Positions 47,140 through 57,602 of a stretch of 64,000 nt of DNA are shown here, one piece after another. The stretch is from assembly GCA_021464415.1 (NCBI GenBank), contig CM038471.1, positions 12,646,373 to 12,710,372 of the forward strand. The letters run 5' to 3'. The stretch comes from Lonicera japonica (taxonomy: Eukaryota; Streptophyta; Magnoliopsida; Dipsacales; Caprifoliaceae). Made by a program: the position numbers and the translations under genes. Positions within the stretch are counted from its first letter, which is position 1. Every line of letters starts with the position of its first letter. A model generated the notes under the pieces. That model worked only from the letters and a program-made list of their open reading frames with translations. It did no database searches and was not told the origin of the DNA.

Positions 47140-47430
47140 AAGTCAGGGTATTGAAACTGAGATATCATAGAACAAACTTTAAATCAACTCAGTCAAATCA
47201 AAAAAACAAATATTTAAAAAAGCCTACACTATTAATTAATAAATATTAAAAAGAAAATTAATATGTCTAAAACCACTTTAGCTCACCCCTTCTATTTAAT
47301 CCCAATGCCTATTCCTATCTATTTCAATTGAAGGGTAAGAACCAATATAACTTTGAGAGGCACTAATATAACTAATGAACTAAAGTAAGGTTTGAAGCCC
47401 AAAGAAACCTTTTATGATCTTAAGCCACTT
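47140..47430. other. Immediate 3' flank of CBF copy B
   Basis: Matches 14935-15167 of block A, including the CATTAGTTATAT-like segment and the GAACCAATATAACTTTGAG stretch. Contains the gene's presumed 3' untranslated region (minus strand). Confidence 0.55.
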
Positions 47431-48123
47431 TTAGTCCTTCCACAACGTCAAGTCAATATTCCAATCCATCTCCCCCCAATTAAATCCTCTCTTCATGGAT
47501 GGTGGAGTTAGTAGTAATCCTTCCGCCATACTATCAATCAAGCTCGGCATGTTAAACATCGCCTCCTCGTCTACAAACGTCGAAGTTTCTGCACTCACCA
47601 ACTCGACATTTAGCAAACATTTCGAGTTGTTATGATTGTTCTCCATGCCAATTAAACTAGTAAATTGTGGTGTCGTAGAGATATAACAATTATCTATTGG
47701 TTCCTGAAAAGCCTGGGCAGCTTCAAAAGCCGCCATTTGTATATCAGTGGGTGCAGAAGACTTAGCTCTCTTTAGAAGCCAAGCAGAGTCTAGGAAGTTG
47801 AGCTCGGCCTTCTCACCCCGGAGCGCTAGTGCGGCCACATCGTAAGCTCGCGCTGCCATCTCTGGGGTCGAGAATGTGCCGAGCCATATTCTCGACTTTT
47901 TGTTCGGCTCACGCACTTCGCACACCCATTTACTCAACTTCTTGCACCGTACTCCTTTATAAACTGGATGGCGAGTCTCCTTAAACTTCTTCCTCCCAGC
48001 TTTTCGCTTGTTTTTTGTTTGTTGCGAATGAGGCAATAGATTACTAGTGATAATTTTTAAATTGTCACAAGAAGACGATAATGAAATTGAAGAAGGTGAA
48101 GATGGATGCTCAAGAAAGTCCAT
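47431..48123 (-). CDS. CBF/DREB1-like AP2/ERF transcription factor (copy B)
   Basis: Intron-less, 230 residues, same architecture as copy A: basic signature [17 protein letters not shown] (37-53), AP2 domain about 55-111 with WVCEVRE (DREB-type Val14/Glu19), DSAW signature intact at 112-115, acidic C-terminus ending in LWKD. Differences from copy A (about 36 residues) are concentrated outside the AP2 domain. Within it, YRGVR is YKGVR, replacing an arginine that contacts DNA in solved AP2 structures; this and the shared CKK change may alter binding (inference). The frame is intact and the upstream region is conserved, so it is probably functional. Same strand as copy A, 32 kb away. Confidence 0.95.
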   Translation of the reverse strand: MDFLEHPSSPSSISLSSSCDNLKIITSNLLPHSQQTKNKRKAGRKKFKETRHPVYKGVRCKKLSKWVCEVREPNKKSRIWLGTFSTPEMAARAYDVAALALRGEKAELNFLDSAWLLKRAKSSAPTDIQMAAFEAAQAFQEPIDNCYISTTPQFTSLIGMENNHNNSKCLLNVELVSAETSTFVDEEAMFNMPSLIDSMAEGLLLTPPSMKRGFNWGEMDWNIDLTLWKD

Positions 48124-48450
48124 TTTTAGAGAGAGGAGATAGAGAGAAAATTATTTTACATAAGACATAAAATTAAAGAACTTATGCTTATGAGGGAATA
48201 TAAATATTGTTGCCTATGTAACCAAAAAAAAAAGGGGGGGGGGGGGGCAGTGTTACATAAACTTTCAAAACGTGTGGGTCCCTTTTACCTTGTTAGTGTC
48301 TACTTTTTTTCTATTTAAGGGGTGCCACTTGTCATGTCCATATATAGTATATGAAATAAAAAATTAACAATCGGCTCGAGTAGACTTGTGTCCACGTGAT
48401 CAGCATGTCAGATTCAGGGTTGAATCTTATTTTGAATTTAAGTGGGATGT
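48124..48450 (-). promoter_or_regulatory. Promoter region of CBF copy B
   Basis: TATA box (minus-strand TATTTATATT) at 48197-48206, about 75 bases before the ATG. The CT-rich leader is as in copy A, then GGGACCCAC near 48273-48285, the CTTAAATAG segment near 48310 and the G-box CCACGTGA at 48392-48399. A homopolymer pair A10G13 (48224-48247) replaces a short GGAAGGGGG run in copy A and is a likely hypermutable site. Confidence 0.75.
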
Positions 48451-48904
48451 AATGCAAATAATGTTGATTTTAAGTCTAATCGAATTAAAATTTAGGCCGA
48501 GTTTAAATATTAAGGTCTTGTTTGGTGGGTATTTGTTTTGAAATTTTTAAAATTAACTTTATTTTTATAACTTTTAAAATTTATTTTACTTTCTTTTTTC
48601 TCTCTAAATTTTTTTTTAAACACTATAACTTTAAATCAAAAAATTAAAATTAGATAAAAAATATATATTTGAAATCTACTCGTCGAGATTTATAAAATAA
48701 GATCCATTGTGATTATTTTTTGAAATTTTTTTATGAGATTTTTTAGTTGGTTGAAAAAAACTCAAAAAATAACTAAATTCAGTTTTCAACATACTTCCAA
48801 ATTTTACCAAACACCAAATTTTAAAAACTCAACTCAAAACATCAACCAAATATCACCTAAATAGTATATCTCTGTCTCTTTCTCTAAAAAAAATGTGATG
48901 ATCC
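48451..48904. other. Non-coding upstream DNA of CBF copy B
   Basis: AT-rich. 48512-48850 (GGTCTTGTTTGGTGGG at the left, ACCAAATATCACCTAAATAG at the right, with ACCAAACACC inside) resembles a miniature inverted-repeat element, absent from block A, but I could not define its ends. Confidence 0.4.
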
Positions 48905-49240
48905 AATCTGCGAGGGTCAAAAAAAGTATTTAAAAAAAATAAATTCAAACTAACTTTATTTTTATATATCAACATAATTTACAATTTTTACTTTTCAAAT
49001 ATTAAAAATACATCATCTCTCCAATATTATATTTTGATACCAATTTGTAACACCTCGCCGGAGGTCAAATTTTACAATAAGACTCTTGACAACGCATTCA
49101 TTTTTACTCACAAACTTAGCTTCCTACAGTAGCGAATATATAAACTTATCATATGGTTAAGTTTTACTCAAAGAATGAAGTCTTACTCTGATGACACCAA
49201 ACGAATGAAGGTGACTTGCATCCGGAAAATCAAAAAAGAC
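48905..49240 (-). repeat. Gypsy-type LTR fragment (reverse), shared with block A
   Basis: Counterpart of 17515-17860. Contains TGATACCAATTTGTAACACCTCGCC (49039-49063), which reads as a reversed primer site and LTR end. Continues into 49250-49560, which matches inverted 20440-20830. Confidence 0.5.
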
Positions 49241-49575
49241 AAATGAGTAAAGCATGCTTGTATCATTCAAAAGAGCATGGCATACCCGTTTGACATTTTT
49301 ATTTTTTTTATCGAACATCTTTCACCGGTATGAGCCAAACAAGTAAACATTACTCATATGACTAATTTTGTTACCATGTGCCCTGTAATTTCAATCTAAA
49401 CTTAAAATTAAATTTATATATCTGTCCATTAAATTTATAATTTTAGGTGTGGGATCCTCAACGCGGCTTCTTTGACATAAGCATGACCACCCTACTACTC
49501 TACTCTCACTTGACCCCACCTAGTCCCACCTCTATTAACTCACTTAATATGTAAGCTTCCAAAATGTATAATTAA

Positions 49576-49851
49576 GGGTGGTGATGTTGGCACCCCCAAA
49601 ATTTCTTGAAAACACTCCCACTTTTCATTCGGTCCTTAACAACCGAATAACATATACGTTATTCGGTTGTGAAGGACCGAATATAAACTTGTAAAAACTT
49701 GAAAATACCTTACTCGGTTGTCAAGAACCGAATATATAGACCTATATTCGGTCCTCAACAACCGAATAATAGACACTTTACTCGGTTGCGAATGACCGAA
49801 TTAAAGTGGGAGTGTTACCAAGTGTTTTTGGGGGTGCCAACATCACCACCC
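49576..49851. mobile_element. Palindromic MITE, 276 bp, with internal hairpins
   Basis: Terminal inverted repeats GGGTGGTGATGTTGGCACCCC and its complement extend for about 50 bases with small gaps, flanked by ATAATTAA on both sides (49568-49575 and 49852-49859). The interior is itself built of inverted units of ATTCGGT and ACCGAAT with AACCGAATA / TATTCGGTT, so several nested hairpins can form. The 8-bp duplication suggests hAT, or a MULE variant. No coding capacity; the short frame across it is incidental. Confidence 0.9.
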
Positions 49852-49899
49852 ATAATTAATCCACAAACTTTTACCTACACAAACAGATATATATGTAAA

Positions 49900-50640
49900 T
49901 ATAATAAAATATGAATAGTTTTATCATTATAAAAATATGGACTATAATAATATATCTTCCTTTCTAAAAGTTTCATCCTCAAAATTTGAAATAAATCATT
50001 CCATAATTAAAAGGGTGTCACAACTTAACATTTGATATTAAATTATGACGCTCTATCTTACAAGAATAAAAAAACATATTTAAAATAAATAAATATATCA
50101 AACCAAGTTCATTTTTATATTTTAATATAATTTGTAAAATACAATTTACAATTTTCATTCTCTAAATATTGACAATACAGCATCTCCTAGTACTATCAAC
50201 AAAAATATAAACTAAACACATCTAACCACCTATTCAATTTCAGACTGCCTCAAGTCACGTGTTCCACAAAATAGAGAAAAGGACGGTATATAATTTACAT
50301 AAAAATATCTTAACATGATATTTTATAAAGAAAAGGGTAATTCTTCTTCCGAAAAGATGTTCAACGTTCACAAGAAGGGTGGGTCCCTTTTACCGTATTA
50401 GTGCAATTTTTTTTTCTATTTAAAGCGTGCTACTTTACAAGCATGAAATGATTAATTATCATAGAACAAAAAAAAAATTAATTAATTATTATTATCCTGT
50501 CATTCAATATTTTCATGTTTCTCAAATTCATTTATCAATGGGGTCGAGTAAATTTGTGTCCACGTGATCGGCGTGTTACATCGAGGGTGGAATCTTAGTT
50601 TGAGTTTAAGTTGGATGCACCGATAAATAGGTAAACATGA
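49900..50640 (-). repeat. LTR end, short interior and orphan CBF upstream copy
   Basis: Inverted counterpart of 19620-20330. 49951-50042 is the reversed purine tract and primer-site remnant, 50044-50200 the LTR end, and CACGTG is at 50256-50261. 50375-50610 matches the CBF promoters (GGGTGGGTCCC, CTATTTAAAG, TTTTCATGTTTC, GTGTCCACGTGATC at 50557-50570) in the same orientation as the genes, but no AP2 sequence lies to its left. Confidence 0.6.
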
Positions 50641-51680
50641 CACTAATCCATACCATAATATATTATTAAAAATATAAATAAATTTAAATTTTGTTATTAA
50701 AATTGTTGAAAAATAATTATATTACCTATTTTGTAAAAAAATATAAAGTTCATTGTACTTTTTGTTCTTTTGCCACTACACTAACGTAGATAGCGAAAGT
50801 GGAAGATCGAATCTACAAGGAATTAGGGCTTAAAGTTTATATTAATCTAAGAATATGTTGAGATCATTTGTTTTATGTATGGGTAATAGTGAAAAGTGAG
50901 TTTAGAAAAAAAAAGTGAAAAAGAAAAAAAATATGAGAAAAAAAGTTACGAAATCTCCTTCAAATATCAGAAGGAGACGTGAAGAAAAAATATAAACAAA
51001 AGAAGAGCAAATTAGAAAATAAAAATAAAAAAAAACTAAAAGAAAGAAGGCTCAAGAAGTCAATGTTAAGCCTAAAAGTGTCAATTTTATATCTCAATGT
51101 GTATCTTAGATTTTTGAACTCTTATATACCCTTCATTTCATAACCCTTATTTAAGCCTTACGTTACAACTTGCAAAAGGTCCTAATGATCATTTGGATAT
51201 GGTTTAGAGGTGAGGGTGGTAAAAAGGAATCCATTTATGCATTTCACTCTTCTAGTGGGATATATCCAATCATGAGACTGATGTTCTTTCATTTATAGCA
51301 TTTTTCATATATACATGCGAGAGGCCTTTAAATTTGTGTATATTTACTCTTTATGGCCCGCATGTAATGAGTGCAATAATACGCCTCCTTATCGCGTGTT
51401 TCATTTGTTGAGTGTATGACATGTAAGAAGTTGAGTCAAAGCATGGTTTGGATGAGATTCGAAAGTTTGCTTACTTTGATACCAATGATATTATGTTGTT
51501 GTCAATTAACACACGCGCGATGAGAATTGGTGAGAATGGAATATTTTATTAATCTTGCTAGTTTGAGAAGTTTGATGTTGCATGTGCGTCACATTGTTCT
51601 AGCATGTGGGTGTTTTGATATATTTGTTGAGTTATTTGCATTGGTGAAGAATAGAAATTGAATTTTAAAATGAACCATTG
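50641..51680. other. Non-coding region, nothing recognised
   Basis: AT-rich to mixed, with an A-rich tract (50890-51060). No gene, RNA gene or element ends were identified. Confidence 0.35.
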
Positions 51681-52549
51681 TGTTGGAATTATATTGGAAA
51701 CCTTGGACTTAATGAAAACTGATGGGGTTAAATACTAATTTTACCATTGGCCTACAAAGATAATTCAACATTTTTTACTTCCGGTAAAATCCTATTTTTA
51801 CCCCCGGTAAAATCTCATTTTTACCTCCACTAAAATCCCACTCAACTCCACTCAAATTCCACTCATCTCCATTAACTTCCACTCAAATTCCATTCACCTC
51901 CATTAACTTCCACTCAAATTCCACTTACATCCACTCACCTTTGTAAAATTACCTTTTTGCCCCTCATCTTCATCAAATTTACTTTTTTACCATTCTAGAT
52001 TTTACCTATAAATACCCCCTTCATTCATTCATTCAAGACACACCAAAAACACACAATTCTTCTTATCTAAGATTCATCCATCTCATCAAAGAGATATAAA
52101 GCCATTGGTAATATAAATACAAGCCAATTCGAGAAGAAATAGAAGAGTCATATACTCTCTATTTTCATACCCCAAAAAATAGAAGGGTCTTATACTCTCT
52201 ATTTTCATACTCCAAAAAATACCAACAACCTTTATACACTATCTCTCCTACACAGTTTATTATTTATTCTGTTGAAATATTTGTAATCCTAATTCTATAC
52301 TTATAAATAGAATTAAGGAAATTATAGAGAGAGAGAGAAGTTGGTAGCTCGTATTATCTTCCAAATTGATCGCCTTTGAGCTAATACAAAGCAAGCACAC
52401 ACAAAAGGAGGACGTACCACTGGAATAGCATAAGCGCTACCGGGGGAACCTACCTTAAAAAAAAAGTCATGTGTTCATCATTGTGCCGCATTTATTTTTT
52501 TATTCACCGATATTCACTTATTGATTGGTTAATTATCTATCTCTAGATT
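51681..52549 (+). repeat. Probable LTR remnant
   Basis: Starts TGTTGGAATT. Has a repeat of TTCCACTCAAATTCCA units (51838-51935), a TATA box CCTATAAATACCCC (52010-52023), a 45-bp tandem duplication (52140-52225, TATACTCTCTATTTTCATAC), and a U5-like end GGAGGACGTACCACTGG and TGTGCCGCATTTATT. A TTTGACACCATC at 52549-52560 may be a decayed primer site. The 3' end is not clear. Confidence 0.5.
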
Positions 52550-52613
52550 TTGACACCATCAAAAAAAATTTATTTTAAGACTTTTTCTTTACTCGATGAT
52601 AAGTAAAGTGTAA

Positions 52614-54019
52614 GTTAGGGGGAATTTGATATATCAAGAAATTAGTATAATTTATTATGTTAATTTATAATTTAGAGACCGTAAAATATTATTAATGTTT
52701 CTATTTTTAATGTTTTTCAAGTGTTAAAAAAGAATCGGAAAAGATTGAGAAAAATAAAGAAATTAAAGTGCATGAGACTCCCAAAAGTTGTCAATACTTT
52801 TGGACGCATAGCTTTTTAGTCAAAATTCAAAATCAAGTGATTCTTGAGCCTAATTTAAAGAAAATTTCAAGAATTAAAACTTTGTAGTTTAGAATTTTTC
52901 CAAATTCCACCGTCTCGGGATCCAAAATTGCACTGTAAAATACAATCTTTAAAAATGATGAAAATTAAATATATTTAAATACGGGCCCATTCATATATTT
53001 GTTATCAATACTAAAATGGGCCAAGTCAGTTGTCCCAACAAAGCCCAAGCTATCTAGCACCTAAATTAATCTCCAATGGCCCATTAACTAAAGCCCATTA
53101 GAATTAACGAGACCTAGCAAATATAAAAATACCAAGCGAGTAGCCAACAGCAATAGGTGGAGCCGAGCATCTCCTTTCTTCTTCTTTTTGTCGATTTCTT
53201 CCTTTCTTTATTTTTTGTTTTCTTCTTTTACTTTTTGTTTTTTTTTTGAAGACCTTAAAGATTTGAAATGTGTTTTATTTAATTAAAGCCATGCCTAGTA
53301 AGTTTTCTTTTAATTATGTTTGCTATTTAACTTATTCTTTGCTAGATTAAATTTGTGTTAGAGTTAAGATGAGTATATTTAATTGATTCCCTTACACTTA
53401 TTCATACCAATTGAATCTACCAACTTAATGCTTTAACATTAAATATAGTTATTCTTATTGGATGCCTATTTTAATTGACCAAAAAATAAAGTTAGATTCT
53501 CATTTTATTTTTTTGGATTCACCTTATAATTTGTTAAGAGCAGATATAGGCTGTGTTTTGACGGATATCGTGAGTGTTTTGATTTTATACATAAGTTTGG
53601 CTATGGAAGAATTAGAATTGAATTTTATAAATTACTTGAACTTGTATGATTTTATTTTTTGCATTTAATAGACTCAAGAGACCAAATTAGTACAAGATAA
53701 GAGTAGAGTTTACGTGCATGAATATTTAGGAAGATGATATTAAATATATGACTCCAAAATCCTAGTCAATTAATTCATTAATTTTATTATTTTGCTTAAT
53801 ATTATTTAGTTATTTAATTTACTTTCTTTGCTTTATTTTATTTTATTTGCTTTATTTTATTTGTTTGATTCCCATAAACTTTTTTAGCTAGATTAGGAGT
53901 TTAGTGAAAGATTAATAAGATAATTATAAAACATATTGTTTGAGTCCTTGTGGGATCGAGCTCACTTACACGCTACACTATAAACTGATTCGTGCCCTTG
54001 CGAGTATTAAAATTTATCA
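52614..54019 (+). repeat. Polypurine tract and 3' LTR of an OTA-type gypsy element
   Basis: GTTAGGGGGAATT (52614-52626) is a polypurine tract directly before TGATATATC, and the LTR ends ...TTTATCA at 54019 (52627-54019, 1393 bp). The upstream CTCGATGATAAGTAAAG and the downstream TGGGATCGA...CTTGCGAGTATT phrases are typical of plant gypsy elements of the Athila/Tat group. Almost no interior remains and the flanks show no target duplication. Confidence 0.6.
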
Positions 54020-54029
54020 CAACATTTAG

Positions 54030-54631
54030 TCAGGTGAAGAAGATATCTCAAAAACGGCATTTCGTACTCGATATGGTCATTACGAGTTTTTAATAATGCC
54101 ATTCGGGTTAACTAATGTGCCTGTTGCCTTTATGAATTTGATGAACCGTTTGTATTGTCCTTATCTAGATCAATTTGTGGTGGTCTTTATAAACGACATT
54201 CTTATATATTTTAAGTTCGATGAAGAGCATGAGAACCATCTCTGTCTGGCTTTTCAAGTTATTTGGGATCACAAGTTGTGTGCAAAACTCAACAAGTGTG
54301 ACTTCTGGACGTCAAAAGTCAAACTCTTGGGACATGTCATCTTGAGAAACGGTATTTCTATAGATCCGGGGAATGTAGAAGCGGTTCTAAAGTGGAAGGG
54401 ACCTCGAAATGTTACCAAGATTAGGAGTTTCTTGGGTTTGGAAGGATATTATCGTCGATTTGTCAAGGATTTCTCTCGCATAGCCTTACCGTTAACCCGC
54501 CTAACTCATAAGGGCGTTCAGTTCATTTGAGATGTGTCATATGAGAAAGTCTTTTTGGAACTGAAAGATATGCTTACTTCAACTCTAGTTCTTGTTCTAC
54601 CCGAGCGTAGAAAAGGTTATACGATCTATTG
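54030..54631 (+). pseudogene. Tekay-like gypsy reverse transcriptase/RNase H fragment
   Basis: Open from about 54030 through ATG 54096 to a stop at 54528-54530, then continuing in frame to 54631. Recognisable motifs are [21 protein letters not shown], the active-site block VFINDILIY (normally with two Asp; here the first is Asn, so inactive), LGHV and the [14 protein letters not shown] stretch that leads to RNase H. It is about 200 codons of a polyprotein near 1500, cut on the left by the LTR ending at 54019 and on the right by the LTR starting at 54632. The same lineage as the minus-strand element at 57603-62040. Confidence 0.9.
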
Positions 54632-55455
54632 TGTAACACCCGGTATTTATATTAATGTAATTAAGTTCTATTTTGCTTTCTTTGTATGGGAAAGCGTTGT
54701 AAATGATGGAAATGTATGAAAAAAATCTACTATTCCGGCATAAAAATCAATATCGTCCACCAAACTTGCGAAATTCACCAAAAATTCATTTTTCATCCTT
54801 TTTAAGTGATTCCAAAGTCATATGTTAGATATTGAACCATATTTTAATATACATATTTAAGGCATAACAGACGCCTATTGCTATGTTGGTTTGAAAATTT
54901 AAAAGGAGTTCTAGAGCTTTCCTTGGCCATTTCATCACCTCCTTACACAATTTTTTAGAGTTTTTCTTCCTCTATCTTCTTATCTCTAAAATTTCATCAA
55001 AAATTAAATTTCGATTTTCGATTTGGCCTTAAGGAAAGTTTTTCTACACGTTGAAGGGATCGAGGTGACATAGAGATTTTTGAATTTCATTGGACGAGGC
55101 TCCGATTATTATTTTTTTTTCTTCCTTTCGGCTTATAACTTCAAGGTAGGGGTTTATATGGTTTCAAAACTTGAAATATAATTTTGTTTTACAGATATCA
55201 TCATGTTTCAATCTTATTTGCTTTATAAAACTATAGCATGATATACGAAATGATGCTTTATGATTTATAAAGGTATAAATGTGTGATTTGAAGTAAGATA
55301 TGCATTCTCCACTTGATATACTTGTATTATTCGAAATATATGAAGTATTCCTTGGATGTTTGGATAATATATTGTTGAAATTGATTTGGTTGAGAATTTA
55401 TGTACACCAAGGAATATGGACTGAGAATTTTAAATGTATATGGCATAAGATAGGT
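54632..55455 (+). repeat. Truncated Tekay-like LTR, plus orientation
   Basis: Begins TGTAACACCCGG inside the RNase H coding fragment and follows the solo LTR at 37683-38630 (shared AAACTTGCGAAATTCACC, the CTTAAGGAAAGT segment, GGGGTTTATATGG and TATGGCATA). It stops after about 824 bases at ATGGCATAAGAT, where it joins a reversed LTR. The missing 3' half would be about 1.2 kb. Confidence 0.82.
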
Positions 55456-57553
55456 ATATAGAAAGAAATAAGTCAATAACAACAGATATAGCAAGTATCA
55501 CACTGCATAGGGTATCAAACATATTATACATTTCAGCATGTATCAAGTACACATAATCCAAACCATATGAATAACCAAAGTATATAAACTCCTCGGGCTA
55601 GATGTGGCTTCCCGAAAAAATATACATACATCACAGTAAACCAAAATATACACGTAGTATCAGAGTCTCTATATTGTCCCTGACCCGGTCATGTCCTTGT
55701 CCTCGTGGGACTCGTGAGTACCTGAAATATTTTTAAAGAAAAATCGAGGTGAACCATTTGCTCAGTAAAGGGGGTACCAGGCATATGTTTAAAAACAAGT
55801 TTGTAAACATATCTTTTAGACCATGGTAATATCAATAATATCAACAGAAAATCCAAAATTCATCAAGTGATCATGCATGAACGTGATAACGCAGGTTACC
55901 TCCCGTGTCAACTGATTATCGTATAATAGAAAGCCTAAGTGATGAATAGATTACACTGCTGCCAAGATATCATAACATGGGATCAATTGTCCCGATCCCA
56001 CACAAGTATAGATAACAATAGCCCTGTGATCATTCACCCCGATCCCATATAATTATAAATAATCGCAAAATCATAGTGCCTTGCCAATTTTCCTAGGTTC
56101 CCGGGCTCCACACCGGTGGCTTATAGGCGGCCAAACGTTGCTCCCCAAGGAGTTTAGGGATTTTCAACCCAAGGGCACCGAACCCTACTTATTTTTCCAT
56201 CCCGGTAAGCACTAAACATTCACACCAAGAGTCATTTTTCGAGAGACACAAGCTCTGTGAATTAATATGATATGATATGATATAGGCCTTCCATGAGATA
56301 ACTTGCCAAGTCAGAAATCACGAATCCACGAGTCCATCCAAGAACTTGCCATAAGAGTTTTCGGGCCTTTGGTTGACACAATAATGACATGTATATATAT
56401 ACCGTGCATAACATGATAATATGTATAACATGATGCTAATTATCCACATGAAGCAAATTATGTCATATATACTTTACCAACTTCAACCACATATCCCTTG
56501 GCATCAAAAGTTCACAAATAAATCACTTTTATCAACCATGTTGTAGATATATTGCCAAGGGTATCTTATTTAGTTCAAACAACTCTTTATATCAAGTATA
56601 CATGGCATATTATGCCTCCAATCATATATTCAATACCACACATATCATGCAACATCATAAATATATGTATACATTCAACTTTCTAACTTTATATAAATCA
56701 AACGCATGAATTATCAAGCAATAAACTCATTTTATCGGGTTTTGAAAGTAAGAAAACCCCTACCTCAGTTTATGAGTGAGAAAGAAGAAAGAAAGTTAAT
56801 GCTCCAAGCCTTCCCCAAAGAATCCTCAAGGTAGAAGATGATGAATAGCAAGCTAGGAGGTGTTTCGGATGATTTTCGATGCTTAATCCTTCGATCGGGA
56901 GTAAAAATAGGTAAGAGTCGCTCAAGAACACCTATCTTTCTCTCTCTAGAACTCTCTAGAGTTTAGTGGAAGAGGCTGGTTCGAAAATGGTGAGAAAATA
57001 GCTTAAAACGAGCGTTAACGCACTACAGTAACTCGCGCAGATTTTTTGGTTCTGGAGCACTATTTTTGTTTTGGCCATAACTTTTGACTTGGAACTCCGA
57101 TTGAGGCATTCTTTATGTCCACGGAAAGGTATTTCAAAGTTATAAAACTTTCTAAGAGGACGTTTTCTTAAATTATGGACATATGTTTCCCAGAAATTTA
57201 CCGAAGACAGCGCTCTGCCGAACGCTATTAAACAACCAAAATTTAGCGATGAGCCTACTTCGCGCCCTGTTTTGATCCACGAGGAGTGCGAATTAGCTTT
57301 TGGCCAAAACACAAAAGTTATAGAATGATGCAAATACTAGAGACGTATATGAGCGAAACTTCAATCGGATAACTAACGGAGGAATTACGATAGCCCAAAG
57401 TTAGCTCAAAGTAACGAATCGCAAAGAACCCAAAACTTCCTATTTACCAACCGAAATTCATTCGGACCACCCGAATCATAAAACGATCATTCTCATATAT
57501 ATAAAAGAGTTAATATAACATAATTAACATTAATTTAAAGACAGGATGCTACA
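55456..57553 (-). repeat. 3' LTR of the Tekay-like element (terminal 78 bases lost)
   Basis: The sense strand starts TGTAGCATCC at 57553. The other LTR shows that the end should continue to GGGGGTGTTACA, but here it breaks at TAAGATAGG where it meets the plus-oriented LTR fragment. The full LTR would be about 2.18 kb. Confidence 0.88.
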
Positions 57554-57602
57554 GTCTCTCCCACTAAATAAAATTTCGTCCTCGAAATTTAGAGATTACA
57601 TA
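57554..57602 (-). other. Polypurine tract and short 3' untranslated region
   Basis: Sense strand AGTGGGAGAGAC directly precedes the LTR start at 57553. The TTTCGAGGACGAAATTT phrase upstream of it is typical of plant gypsy elements. Confidence 0.8.

Noticed and set aside
56956..57333. 125-codon minus-strand frame in the 3' LTR
   Set aside because: Within an LTR and not maintained in the other LTR copy near 63765-63953, which is shifted by a small insertion.
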